NCBI RefSeq assembly: GCF_003097655.1
Contig: NZ_QCZH01000001.1
Location: 1-64,000 of the forward strand
Source of the DNA: Flavobacterium laiguense
GTDB taxonomy: Bacteria > Bacteroidota > Bacteroidia > Flavobacteriales > Flavobacteriaceae
Direction: 5' to 3'
Length of the DNA: 64,000 nt
Shown here: positions 1-6,748 of the stretch, one piece after another
Layout: each line of letters opens with the position of its first letter
Numbering within the stretch: position 1 is the first letter of the stretch
Translations under genes and position numbers: made by a program
The notes under the pieces: model-generated
Seen by the model: the letters and a program-made list of their open reading frames with translations, nothing else
Told to the model about the DNA's origin: nothing
The model's database searches: none

Positions 1-2
1 GT

Positions 3-78
3 GGTGGTCAATTTACTCCGAAACTGGTGGTCAATTTACACTGGAATGGGGTGGTCAATTTGACCGGTTTTTCCACTT
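3..78. mobile_element. Terminal repeats of a putative IS21-type element (one end only)
   Basis: Three copies of GGTGGTCAATTT occur at about 3, 26 and 50, spaced 23-24 bp, the last followed by GACCGGTTTTTCCAC. Multiple short direct repeats at the termini are a known property of IS21-family elements, and this motif resembles Bacteroidota IS21 ends as I remember them. The rest of the element would lie left of the window, so neither transposase gene nor target duplication can be seen. The family assignment is inference. Confidence 0.45.
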
Positions 79-242
79 TAATCAAAACTAGTAAAAACGC
101 TTTAATGAGTGCCGTCGAGCATAACGAAAAAAACATAGTAGATGTTTGCATAGAGGTTAAGAATGTTTTAGACCTAACAGCAAAACTTCTACCCATTTCC
201 GAAATGGAATTTTTAGACAAATTAACCAATCGATATTATTAA
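79..242 (+). pseudogene. C-terminal fragment of an unrecognised gene, cut by the adjacent element
   Basis: After the repeats an open frame of about 50 codons runs to TAA at 240-242. Its residues (ending LDKLTNRYY) look like ordinary protein: mixed charged and hydrophobic, with no low complexity. It has no start of its own, since the frame runs back into the element repeats. The simplest reading is the 3' remnant of a gene interrupted by the element. The family is not recognised. Confidence 0.4.
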
Positions 243-246
243 AATG

Positions 247-254
247 TATCTTTG
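247..254 (+). promoter_or_regulatory. Bacteroidota -7 box (TATCTTTG)
   Basis: An exact TAnnTTTG match lies just after the stop of the truncated gene and about 45 bp before a Rho-independent terminator. No ORF lies between, so any transcript would be a short RNA of roughly 65 nt. No convincing -33 TTG element is visible. Confidence 0.35.
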
Positions 255-298
255 CCTTATAAAACTTCTCACGTTATTTTAAATAAGCACAAAGCCGA

Positions 299-327
299 AA
301 CCTCAACATTAAAGTTGGGGTTTTTTT
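299..327 (+). terminator. Rho-independent terminator
   Basis: AACCTCAAC pairs with GTTGGGGTT around a six-base loop (one G-U pair) and is followed by seven T residues. It ends transcription from the left, either read-through of the truncated gene or the putative short transcript starting near 260. Confidence 0.8.
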
Positions 328-415
328 ATGCCTTATTCCCAAAGTTAGGCAAAGGACAAAAAAGTACCTAAAAAACGGTTTTTTGAAATTTTAGGGAAAC
401 ATTAGGGGAATGAAG

Positions 416-462
416 TAAAAAAATAAGGCTTAAAACATTGAATTTCAATGCGTTAAGCCTTA
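416..462 (-). terminator. Terminator of tRNA-Leu
   Basis: A long imperfect hairpin: AAGGCTTAA (425-433) pairs with TTAAGCCTT (453-461), with an inner CATTGA/TCAATG stem. Read on the minus strand it is followed by a T-rich run (A-rich 416-424 on plus). It sits directly downstream of the minus-strand tRNA. Confidence 0.75.
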
Positions 463-469
463 GTGATTG

Positions 470-551
470 TGCGGATAATAGGACTCGAACCTACACGCCT
501 TGCGGCACCAGATCCTAAGTCTGGCATGTCTACCAATTTCACCATATCCGC
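470..551 (-). tRNA. tRNA-Leu (anticodon UAG)
   Basis: The minus strand folds into an 82-nt cloverleaf with acceptor GCGGATA/TATCCGC, discriminator A, a long variable arm (GTGCCGCAAGGCGT region) typical of leucine tRNAs, and T-loop GGTTCGAGTCC. The anticodon loop CTTAGGA between CCAGA and TCTGG gives UAG, reading CUA. CCA is not encoded. Confidence 0.96.
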
Positions 552-564
552 GTAATTGTGGGTG

Positions 565-572
565 CAAAGATA
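565..572 (-). promoter_or_regulatory. -7 box of tRNA-Leu
   Basis: CAAAGATA on the plus strand reads TATCTTTG on the minus strand, an exact TAnnTTTG box 14 nt upstream of the tRNA 5' end. The same octamer drives both tRNA-Asp copies in this window. Confidence 0.75.
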
Positions 573-628
573 ATCATAACTTCCAATTTTCAAAACATTT
601 TTTTAAAAAATATTCATACTATTTTTTG

Positions 629-636
629 TATTTTTG
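629..636 (+). promoter_or_regulatory. -7 box upstream of M20 peptidase
   Basis: TATTTTTG matches TAnnTTTG. It overlaps a possible TTG start at 634, which argues that the true start is the ATG at 661, about 20 nt after the expected transcription start. Confidence 0.6.
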
Positions 637-660
637 ATTCTTAAAAAAAAATTTGATTCC

Positions 661-2049
661 ATGGAAGATATAAAGTTATACGTTTCAGAACACAAAGACC
701 GCTTTATCAACGAGTTAATTGACATTTTAAAAATTCCATCTGTAAGTGCAGACACTGCCTATTCTCAAGATGTTCTTGACACAGCCGAGGCCGTTAAGAC
801 AAGTTTAGCGAAAGCAGGATGCGATTTTGTCGAAATTTGTGAAACTGCAGGCTACCCAATTGTATATGGAGAGAAAACAATCGACCCAAAATTACCTACT
901 ATTCTGGTTTATGGACATTATGATGTACAACCAGCAGATCCATTAGAATTATGGACTTCTCCCCCTTTTGAACCTGTTATTAAGAAAACCGAAATTCATC
1001 CCGAAGGTGCCATTTTTGCACGTGGATCTTGTGATGACAAAGGCCAAATGTACATGCATGTAAAAGCTTTCGAGTATATGATACAAAGCAACACTTTGCC
1101 TTGCAACGTCAAGTTCATGATTGAAGGAGAGGAAGAAGTTGGCAGCGTCAACCTTAAAACCTTTGTGGAGAACAATACCGAGAAACTAAAAAACGATGTG
1201 ATTTTGATTTCGGATACAGGAATGATCTCCAATCAACAACCCTCTATCACTACCGGACTTCGCGGACTAAGTTATGTAGAAGTTGAAGTTACAGGACCTA
1301 ATCGTGATTTGCATTCAGGACTATATGGTGGAGCAGTTGCCAATCCTATTAATGTTTTATCCAAAATGATTGCCTCATTGCACGACGAGAACAATCATAT
1401 CACCATTCCTGGTTTTTATGACAATGTCGAAGAATTGTCTCTAGAGGAAAGAGCCGAAATGGCCAAAGCTCCTTTTAATCTTGATAATTACAAGAAAGCC
1501 TTAGACCTAAATGACATTTATGGCGAAAAAGGATATGTGACTAATGAACGAAACTCGATTCGTCCTACGCTTGACGTCAATGGAATTTGGGGAGGCTATA
1601 CAGGAGAAGGCGCGAAAACAGTTATTGCAAGCAAGGCTTTCGCTAAAATCTCAATGCGTTTAGTTCCGAACCAAGATTGGGAAGTCATCACCGAGTTGTT
1701 CACCAAACATTTCACCAGCATCGCTCCGGCTGGAGTTACCGTAAAAGTAACCCCTCATCACGGCGGTCAAGGTTATGTGACTCCAATAGACAGCATTGGT
1801 TACAAAGCGGCCAATATGGCGTACACCGAAACCTTTGGCGTTCCTGCAATTCCTGTGCGTTCCGGAGGAAGCATTCCTATTGTTGCTTTGTTCGAAAAAG
1901 AACTAAAAAGCAAAACAATCTTAATGGGCTTCGGTCTTGACAGTGATGCTATCCACTCGCCAAACGAACATTTCGGTATTTTTAATTACCTAAAAGGAAT
2001 TGAAACTATCCCGTTATTTTATAAATATTTTGTGGAATTGAGTAAATAA
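661..2049 (+). CDS. M20 family metallo-dipeptidase
   Basis: A predicted cytoplasmic zinc dipeptidase of the M20 family, closest in pattern to the cytosolic non-specific/carnosine dipeptidase group. Of 462 residues, the metal-site motifs are visible: GHYDVQ (H86, D88), RGSCDDKGQ (bridging Asp near 125), GEEEVGS (catalytic and metal Glu near 156-159) and a late SGGSIP/HSPNE region. Length fits the family. The ATG at 661 is preferred over an in-frame TTG at 634 because the latter lies inside the -7 box. The gene stands alone, with tRNA-Leu divergent upstream and a repeat region downstream. The family is sure; the exact substrate is not. Confidence 0.93.
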   Translation: MEDIKLYVSEHKDRFINELIDILKIPSVSADTAYSQDVLDTAEAVKTSLAKAGCDFVEICETAGYPIVYGEKTIDPKLPTILVYGHYDVQPADPLELWTSPPFEPVIKKTEIHPEGAIFARGSCDDKGQMYMHVKAFEYMIQSNTLPCNVKFMIEGEEEVGSVNLKTFVENNTEKLKNDVILISDTGMISNQQPSITTGLRGLSYVEVEVTGPNRDLHSGLYGGAVANPINVLSKMIASLHDENNHITIPGFYDNVEELSLEERAEMAKAPFNLDNYKKALDLNDIYGEKGYVTNERNSIRPTLDVNGIWGGYTGEGAKTVIASKAFAKISMRLVPNQDWEVITELFTKHFTSIAPAGVTVKVTPHHGGQGYVTPIDSIGYKAANMAYTETFGVPAIPVRSGGSIPIVALFEKELKSKTILMGFGLDSDAIHSPNEHFGIFNYLKGIETIPLFYKYFVELSK

Positions 2050-2130
2050 GATTCCTTCAAAAAACAACTGAATCCGTTCCATGTGAGCGGATTTTTTTAT
2101 GCCTATTTCTAAAACAACTTTCTTTTTAAT

Positions 2131-2217
2131 TAGGAGCTATTTCCTGCTATCCGTTACAATCTTATGTGCCGAACACCGGCTCATAAGGATTTCCACTACT
2201 ATCAGGGCTAGGGCATT
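2131..2217 (+). repeat. Interspersed repeat with conserved flanks and variable central hairpin, copy 1
   Basis: It begins AGGAGCTATTTCC and ends TATCAGGGCTAGGGCAT, with inner blocks GCTATCCGTTACAATC and GGATTTCCACTAC. The centre (2161-2187) is an inverted repeat: CTTATG and GCCG pair with CGGC and CATAAG. Two further copies lie at 47521-47605 (minus) and 53464-53575 (plus), sharing the flanks but with unrelated central palindromes. The stretch 2050-2476 contains no gene; besides this repeat it holds a decayed CTGCGT-rich segment (about 2258-2305) and a hairpin at 2412-2438. Confidence 0.8.
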
Positions 2218-2411
2218 TGGTTTTCATAAGATATTGAATTTTATAACTATTTTAAATCTGCGTAAATCCGCAAAATCTGCGTGTCATTTTTTTACGCAGA
2301 TTTCAAAATGCAACTATTGAATTGCAACTTTTTTATAGATTATGAAACAATTCATTCTAAAAACCAATACTTTGAATAGAATAAAGATTTGCAAAAAAAA
2401 ACACATAAATA

Positions 2412-2438
2412 CCTAACAAGTCTTGAAGACCTGTTAGG
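2412..2438. repeat. Short inverted repeat
   Basis: CCTAACA pairs with TGTTAGG, and the inner GTCTT pairs with AAGAC around one G. It resembles the CCCTGTCAGGG-type palindrome in the centre of repeat copy 3. No T-run follows, so it is probably an extragenic palindrome rather than a terminator. Confidence 0.55.
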
Positions 2439-2476
2439 ATAAAAAAACAATCGAAAATTTGGCTGTATTAATTTTT

Positions 2477-2512
2477 ATTCTACATTTGTAGAATAACTTC
2501 TATTCTTGTAGA
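2477..2512 (+). promoter_or_regulatory. Tandem BlaI/MecI-type operator overlapping a promoter
   Basis: ATTCTACATTTGTAGAAT (2477-2494) is a perfect 18-bp palindrome containing TACAnnTGTA, the core recognised by BlaI/MecI repressors. A second, imperfect site TCTATTCTTGTAGA lies at 2499-2512, with centres 20 bp (two helix turns) apart. TACATTTG inside the first site also matches the TAnnTTTG -7 box, so repressor binding would block transcription. It precedes the lipoprotein, BlaI-like and M56 genes, which suggests autoregulation. Confidence 0.7.
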
Positions 2513-2641
2513 GTAAAGCCATTTTATGAAATCACCATGACCGCTTTTGTAGTAAATACCAATGAAGATCTGGCGATACCATATTCCAACAAAAACAATA
2601 TTATCTCCGTATGAAACACCTTCTTATTTCTATAATTATTT

Positions 2642-3034
2642 ATGTTAGTCCTTATTGGATGCAAATCAACACCCATCAATCAAAAGATAAACAAGAAAAG
2701 AGAAGGACTTTGGGTAGAGCAATATGAAATTGACAGCTCCAAATACAAATCAATAGGAAAGTATAAAAATGGAGATCCCGTAAAAAAGTGGAGATATTAC
2801 CTAAATGGAAAAATCATCATGAGAGAAAAGTACAAAGATGATTATTGCATCAGAACCAAGTACCATCAAAATGGCAAAGTCGAATCTAAAGGAAAAACAA
2901 GATTAGACAACAATGAAAAACATCCGCATTGGTTCTATACTGGAGATTGGAAATTCTTTGACGAAGAAGGAAAACCAATTCAAATTAAAAAATACGACGA
3001 TGGGAAACTGATTTCCGAAGTAAAACTGAAATAA
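2642..3034 (+). CDS. MORN/YwqK-like lipoprotein, signal peptide frameshifted
   Basis: A small protein of 130 residues from this start. It contains several repeats of the type W-x-Y-Y-x-N-G-K / Y-x-x-N-G, as in MORN-variant YwqK-like proteins common in Bacteroidota; function unknown. The frame starts MLVLIGCKS, a lipobox (LIGC) with almost no hydrophobic segment before it. An ATG at 2611 encodes a typical signal start (MKHLLISIII) but is one nucleotide out of frame; joining the two would give a normal lipoprotein signal. This implies a frameshift, a sequencing error or an unexported product. It lies between a BlaI-type operator and the blaI-like gene. Confidence 0.65.
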   Translation: MLVLIGCKSTPINQKINKKREGLWVEQYEIDSSKYKSIGKYKNGDPVKKWRYYLNGKIIMREKYKDDYCIRTKYHQNGKVESKGKTRLDNNEKHPHWFYTGDWKFFDEEGKPIQIKKYDDGKLISEVKLK

Positions 3035-3082
3035 TAAAACTATTCAAAACAATCAGAATAACGAATCAAAAAACATAACGAA

Positions 3083-3454
3083 ATGCAACTATCCAACTCC
3101 GAAGAACAATTAATGGAACATCTTTGGCAACTCGAGAAAGCCTTTATGAAAGACTTACTTGATGCCTATCCAAAACCAAAACCAGCCACTACAACGATTG
3201 CCACTTTGTTAAAAAGGATGATTGACAAGAAATTCGTTGCTTATACCGAATTTGGAAACTCACGGGAATATTACCCCTTAGTCAAAAAAACAGAATATTT
3301 CTCGAAACACGTAAACGGATTGATTAGCAATTTCTTTAACAATTCGGCTTCGCAATTTGCTTCTTTCTTTACCACCGAAACCAACCTCTCGGCTTCGGAA
3401 TTGGAAGAACTCAAAAAAATAATAGATGGTGAACTTCAAAAAAAGAAAAAATGA
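3083..3454 (+). CDS. BlaI/MecI/CopY family transcriptional repressor
   Basis: A winged-helix repressor of 123 residues, the usual length for this family. The N-terminal segment (SEEQLMEHLWQLEKAFMKDLL) and the following ATLLKRMIDKKFV recognition region match the family pattern. Proteins of this class dimerise on TACAnnTGTA operators and are cleaved after signalling by a partner M56 membrane peptidase. Its stop overlaps the ATG of the M56 gene (ATGA), so the two are translationally coupled. The likely target is the palindrome at 2477-2494. Since the M56 partner is broken by an insertion, induction may be lost or altered. The signal is unknown; beta-lactamase control is not implied. Confidence 0.92.
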   Translation: MQLSNSEEQLMEHLWQLEKAFMKDLLDAYPKPKPATTTIATLLKRMIDKKFVAYTEFGNSREYYPLVKKTEYFSKHVNGLISNFFNNSASQFASFFTTETNLSASELEELKKIIDGELQKKKK

Positions 3455-4341
3455 CCGACTTTCTAATCAAATCGACACTCCCTTTATTCGTACTGCTGGC
3501 CGTTTATCATTTGTCATTGGAAAAAGAAAAAATGCACCAGTTCAACAGGTTCTACTTGTTGTTTAGCCTTGTGTTTTCTTTTGCCATTCCATTCATAACC
3601 ATTGAAGTTGTTGACGAATCTGCAAACGCTTTAATGCAAACAAATACAGTTATAGCCGGTAACGCTACCATGGCAATTGTAGAGGAAACCATCGACTACA
3701 CCCCGATAATCCTTTGGGGTGCATATGGCTTGATCGCGGCGCTATTGCTATTTCGCTTTGCGAGAAACATTCTGAAAATAAGTTCGAGAATAAAATCGAA
3801 TACCGTTGTCGATTATAAAAAGGCAAAGTTGGTTTTATTGAAAGAAAAAACGTTACCGCATACTTTCTGGAACACCATTTTCATCAACGAAACCGATTAT
3901 CACAATCGAAAAATTGAAGAAGAGTTGTTTTCGCACGAACTCACACATGCTTCCCAAAAACACACAATAGACATTCTATTTATAGAAATTATAAAAACCA
4001 TTTTTTGGTTTAACCCGATATTTATTTTTTACAAAAAAGCCATACAACTCAATCACGAATTTCTTGCAGATGAGAAGGTCGTGACTTCTTACAACAATGT
4101 TTCGTTTTACCAAAATTTATTATTATCGAAGGCAAACGAGGACCTAACCTATCACCTAGCCAGCAATCTAAACTATTCTCTAACCAAAAAACGACTCTTT
4201 ATGATGACAAAAACCACATCACGATCAATTGCAACATTGAAAAAAATGACCCTACTCCCTTTATTTTTGGGACTTGTTTTCTTTTTATGCATTGAAAGCG
4301 TAGCGCAAGACAAACTAATACCAAACGAAAATATAATATAG
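3451..4341 (+). CDS. Truncated M56 (BlaR1-like) membrane metallopeptidase
   Basis: The N-terminal portion (296 residues) of a BlaR1-type sensor peptidase. Membrane segments lie near residues 5-22, 34-52, 85-105 and in the C-terminal LLPLFLGLVFF region. The zinc site HELTH and the downstream NHEFLADE motif are intact. In Flavobacterium such proteins normally continue into a periplasmic region ending in a TonB C-terminal domain. Here the frame stops at TAG formed by the first bases of an IS630-type element; the missing part is found beyond it (5481-6235). The peptidase domain is complete, so partial activity is possible. It overlaps the blaI-like gene by 4 nt. Confidence 0.9.
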   Translation: MTDFLIKSTLPLFVLLAVYHLSLEKEKMHQFNRFYLLFSLVFSFAIPFITIEVVDESANALMQTNTVIAGNATMAIVEETIDYTPIILWGAYGLIAALLLFRFARNILKISSRIKSNTVVDYKKAKLVLLKEKTLPHTFWNTIFINETDYHNRKIEEELFSHELTHASQKHTIDILFIEIIKTIFWFNPIFIFYKKAIQLNHEFLADEKVVTSYNNVSFYQNLLLSKANEDLTYHLASNLNYSLTKKRLFMMTKTTSRSIATLKKMTLLPLFLGLVFFLCIESVAQDKLIPNENII

Positions 4342-4366
4342 ACCAATTTTGATAATTGGTTTTTTT
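4342..4366 (+). terminator. Terminator at the IS left end
   Basis: ACCAATT pairs perfectly with AATTGGT around TTGAT and is followed by six T residues. It would stop transcription entering from the disrupted M56 gene, a common insulation feature of insertion sequences. Confidence 0.75.
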
Positions 4367-4370
4367 ATGT

Positions 4371-4378
4371 TATATTTG
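4371..4378 (+). promoter_or_regulatory. -7 box of the IS630 transposase
   Basis: TATATTTG matches TAnnTTTG and lies immediately after the inbound terminator. It places the transcription start near 4385, favouring the ATGs at 4391 or 4400 over the upstream in-frame codons from 4349. Confidence 0.6.
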
Positions 4379-4390
4379 GACCATATTATA

Positions 4391-4915
4391 ATGGTAATTA
4401 TGGCACATGCAAAAATTTTGGTAATTAAGGAAACCGAAAAAGAAATAAAAAATCTGCTCAAACAATCTATTCCGTTTATTGGTCAACGCTTGAGAGTTCT
4501 GCTGATTTTAAAGCAAAACGAAAAAGTAGGGATTTCTAAACGTGAGGTTGCTAAATTAGCGGGGGTTGACCCTAATAGCGTTCAGAGTTGGAGAACATTA
4601 TATCTTAATGCTGGAATTGAGGGTTTGATGAAACATCAAAAAACAGGTTTTAAGCCGTCGGCTTTTAATGCTATTGAACACAATATGTTGGAAACAAAAC
4701 TCAACGACCCTCAAAATGGACTTCAAGGTTATGTTGAGCTTAAAGATTGGATTGAAAAAGAATCAGGAAAGACTTTCAATTACAACACGTTGCTTTATTA
4801 CTGCATCAGAAATTTTAAATCAAGTGTAAAAGTAGCCCGCAAAAGTCATGTCAAAAAAGACGAAGATCAGGGAATCTCTTTTAAAAAGACTTCGGACGAA
4901 TCTGTCAAGAAATAG
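4391..4915 (+). CDS. IS630 transposase, N-terminal part (orfA)
   Basis: The DNA-binding half of an IS630-type transposase. The region ISKREVAKLAGVDPNSVQSW is a helix-turn-helix; the later QGYVELKDWIEKES and YNTLLYYCIR segments match the second winged-helix part of this family. The start at 4391 (or 4400, MAHAKIL) follows the -7 box at 4371; an in-frame upstream start at 4349 would lie before the promoter. The frame ends at 4915, and the catalytic half continues in the -1 frame. The overlap at TTTAAAAAG (4880-4888) allows -1 slippage, giving a fusion reading …FKKDFGRICQE…. Confidence 0.88.
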   Translation: MVIMAHAKILVIKETEKEIKNLLKQSIPFIGQRLRVLLILKQNEKVGISKREVAKLAGVDPNSVQSWRTLYLNAGIEGLMKHQKTGFKPSAFNAIEHNMLETKLNDPQNGLQGYVELKDWIEKESGKTFNYNTLLYYCIRNFKSSVKVARKSHVKKDEDQGISFKKTSDESVKK

Positions 4916-4926
4916 CACTAAATACG

Positions 4927-5481
4927 GTGGGTGATTTTAACTCTGTAAACTTATATTTTCAAGATGAATCGCGTTTTGGTTTGTTCACTCGAAATGGAAA
5001 ATCAGTTACTGCTATTAGTGTTAAACCGATTTGTACTTTTCAACAAGTTTTTAAATCAACTTGGCTTTCTAGAGCATTTTCGCCCATAATTGGAGATCAT
5101 TTTCAATTAATACTCCCGCATTACAACGCTGATAATTTTCAAGTTTTTTTTAACAATTTCTCAAAAGAAAATTCGAAAGAACTCAAAATAATGGTGCTGG
5201 ATAATGGAAGGTTTCATAAGGCTAAAAAATTAATCATTCCTGAAAATATTGTTTTGGTTTTTCTACCACCATATAGCCCAGAACTTAATCCCGCAGAAAA
5301 AATGTGGGCAAAATACAAACGAGAGTTTTCTAATAAATTTTATAATTCATTGGAAGATGTAGAAGATTTCATTACTAATGTCGTAAAAGCTACAGGCAAA
5401 AAAGAGGTAATGAGTATCTGTGGATATAGCTATGTGCTTTTAGATAAGATTTGGACTATATCATACATGCGTTTGGTATAA
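4927..5481 (+). CDS. IS630 transposase, DDE catalytic part (orfB)
   Basis: The catalytic half, with the three acidic positions of the family: FQDESRFG (first Asp), VLDNGRFHK (second Asp) and PPYSPELNPAEKMW (Glu). The frame is open from 4885, so GTG at 4927 is probably not a real start; translation likely comes by -1 frameshift from orfA. The stop codon TAA (5479-5481) is completed by the target-site TA. The catalytic motifs look intact, so the element could still be active. Confidence 0.88.
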   Translation: MGDFNSVNLYFQDESRFGLFTRNGKSVTAISVKPICTFQQVFKSTWLSRAFSPIIGDHFQLILPHYNADNFQVFFNNFSKENSKELKIMVLDNGRFHKAKKLIIPENIVLVFLPPYSPELNPAEKMWAKYKREFSNKFYNSLEDVEDFITNVVKATGKKEVMSICGYSYVLLDKIWTISYMRLV

Positions 5482-6235
5482 TTTCAACACCTAAAAGCAC
5501 TGTTCAACTTGGTGTCTCCAAAGACAAAAGAAGGGATTCGTATTATGCTGGGGTTCGAGTGATTGTTAAAGACAATAAAAAAAATATTAAAGTTGACAAA
5601 ATCTATGAAGAATTAACATTAGCCGAAAAAACGAGGTACTTATACTATGTCCCTTCTCCACATCTTAAAAAAAAACCCACGGAAAAAGAATTCAAAAGTT
5701 GGAAAAACGAGAAGGATTTTGCAATCTGGCTTGACGGAAAAAATATTCCAAACTTAGAATTAAACTGATATACTACAAAAGACATCGCTTACTTTTCGGG
5801 AAGTTTTGTTCATAAAAATGCGCAAACAAAAAAACACCCTCAACTATATCAGTTCAGTTTATACACTCATAATTACTTTGACAAAAATTTAAAGAATTCC
5901 CACCTAAAATTCTCGGGGAAAACAATTAGAATTACTACAAACGGAATACCAAATAAAAACACAAAAAAAACAATACATAAAGTCAAAACCACAAATCCTG
6001 TTTATGACAAAAAACAACAGAACCCAATATAAACGGGAAAGTATACATCACCTTTGTAGTGGAAAAAGACGGTAGCCTTTCTGAATTCAAGATTCTAAGA
6101 GACGTTGGATACGGAACTGGAGACGAAGCCATACGGGTTATGAAATTATGCCCGAAATGGATTCCTGGGAAAATCGACGGCAAACCGGTGAGGGTATTGT
6201 ATAGTTTACCAATTACGATACAACAGGAGAAATAA
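5481..6235 (+). pseudogene. 3' remnant of the M56 gene with TonB C-terminal domain
   Basis: It continues the M56 protein after the insertion. In frame with the 5' part it reads STPKSTVQLG… to NIPNLELN, then meets TGA at 5765-5767, continues in the same frame (YTTKDIAYFSGSF), meets a frame disruption near 5980-6030, and ends with a TonB C-terminal domain (INGKVYITFVVEKDGS … GYGTGDEAIRVMKLCPKW … VLYSLPI) closing at TAA 6233-6235. One nonsense change plus one frame disruption after the insertion suggest relaxed selection since transposition. Confidence 0.85.
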
Positions 6236-6239
6236 AAAA

Positions 6240-6273
6240 CAAATCCGCCTCTTTCGAAGCGGATTTGTTGTTT
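6240..6273 (+). terminator. Terminator of the disrupted M56 unit
   Basis: CAAATCCGC pairs with GCGGATTTG around CTCTTTCGAA, followed by TTGTTT. A near-identical hairpin with the loop in the opposite orientation is at 13816-13850. Confidence 0.8.
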
Positions 6274-6384
6274 AAACAGAAACGTATTCTAATCTCTTAA
6301 ACCAACGATTGACAACAAAAAGATAAAACGATGTTCATTAACGATGTCATTCTAACTAAAACTAAAACAACTATTTCTTTTTCT

Positions 6385-6744
6385 CTATAGCAATTGATGC
6401 ACCTGCTCTACTAGTTTCTTAACCGAAAATGGCTTTAAGACATACAGGTCTGCCCCTAAAGCAAGACCTTTCTCGATGTCTTTTTCTTTGTTTTTGGCTG
6501 TTAAAAAAATCACTTTACAATCCCTTAATCGTTCGTCATTCTTTATTTGTGTTAAAGTTGCATACCCATCAACCAATGGCATCATAACATCTAAAATAAT
6601 TAAATCCGGAAGCTGGTTTTTTAAAATAACGAATGCCTCTTGACCGTCACGAGCTATGAAAACTTCAAAATTGTTTTTTTTAAAAGTGTATTCTAGTGCC
6701 ATTACAATATTGGGCTCATCATCTACAATTAAAATTTTTTTCAT
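6385..6744 (-). CDS. Single-domain response regulator (CheY-like)
   Basis: A stand-alone receiver domain of 119 residues with no output domain. The acidic pair D8/D9, the phosphoacceptor D52 (ILDVMMP), T82 and K104 (LKPF) are present. Such proteins relay phosphate by protein contact rather than by DNA binding. It starts 4 nt after the stop of the symporter-kinase gene, so it is the obvious phosphorylation partner of that kinase and lies last in the operon. Confidence 0.94.
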   Translation of the reverse strand: MKKILIVDDEPNIVMALEYTFKKNNFEVFIARDGQEAFVILKNQLPDLIILDVMMPLVDGYATLTQIKNDERLRDCKVIFLTAKNKEKDIEKGLALGADLYVLKPFSVKKLVEQVHQLL

Positions 6745-6748
6745 CTAA

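Larger units (their letters stand above)
4339..5478 (+). mobile_element. IS630-family insertion sequence
   Basis: An element of about 1140 bp flanked by TA at 4337-4338 and 5479-5480, as expected for IS630/Tc1-type insertion. The boundaries were chosen because removing the element plus one TA restores the M56 reading frame (…ENII-STPK…); TATA at the left edge allows a shift of 2 bp. Terminal inverted repeats are weak (TAGACCAA against TACCAAACGC). It carries two ORFs in a -1 frame relation. Its left end contains its own terminator and its own promoter, insulating it from the host gene. Confidence 0.9.

Noticed and set aside
2537..2614. 25-codon ORF (MTAFVVNTNEDLAIPY…) between the BlaI-type operator and the lipoprotein gene
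   Set aside because: It is open and well placed, but it has no recognisable family, and its stop overlaps the out-of-frame ATG at 2611. It may be a relic, so it is not listed as a gene.
3083..4341. BlaI/M56 pair as a beta-lactam resistance switch
   Set aside because: No beta-lactamase or penicillin-binding gene is nearby. These pairs have many other roles in Bacteroidota.
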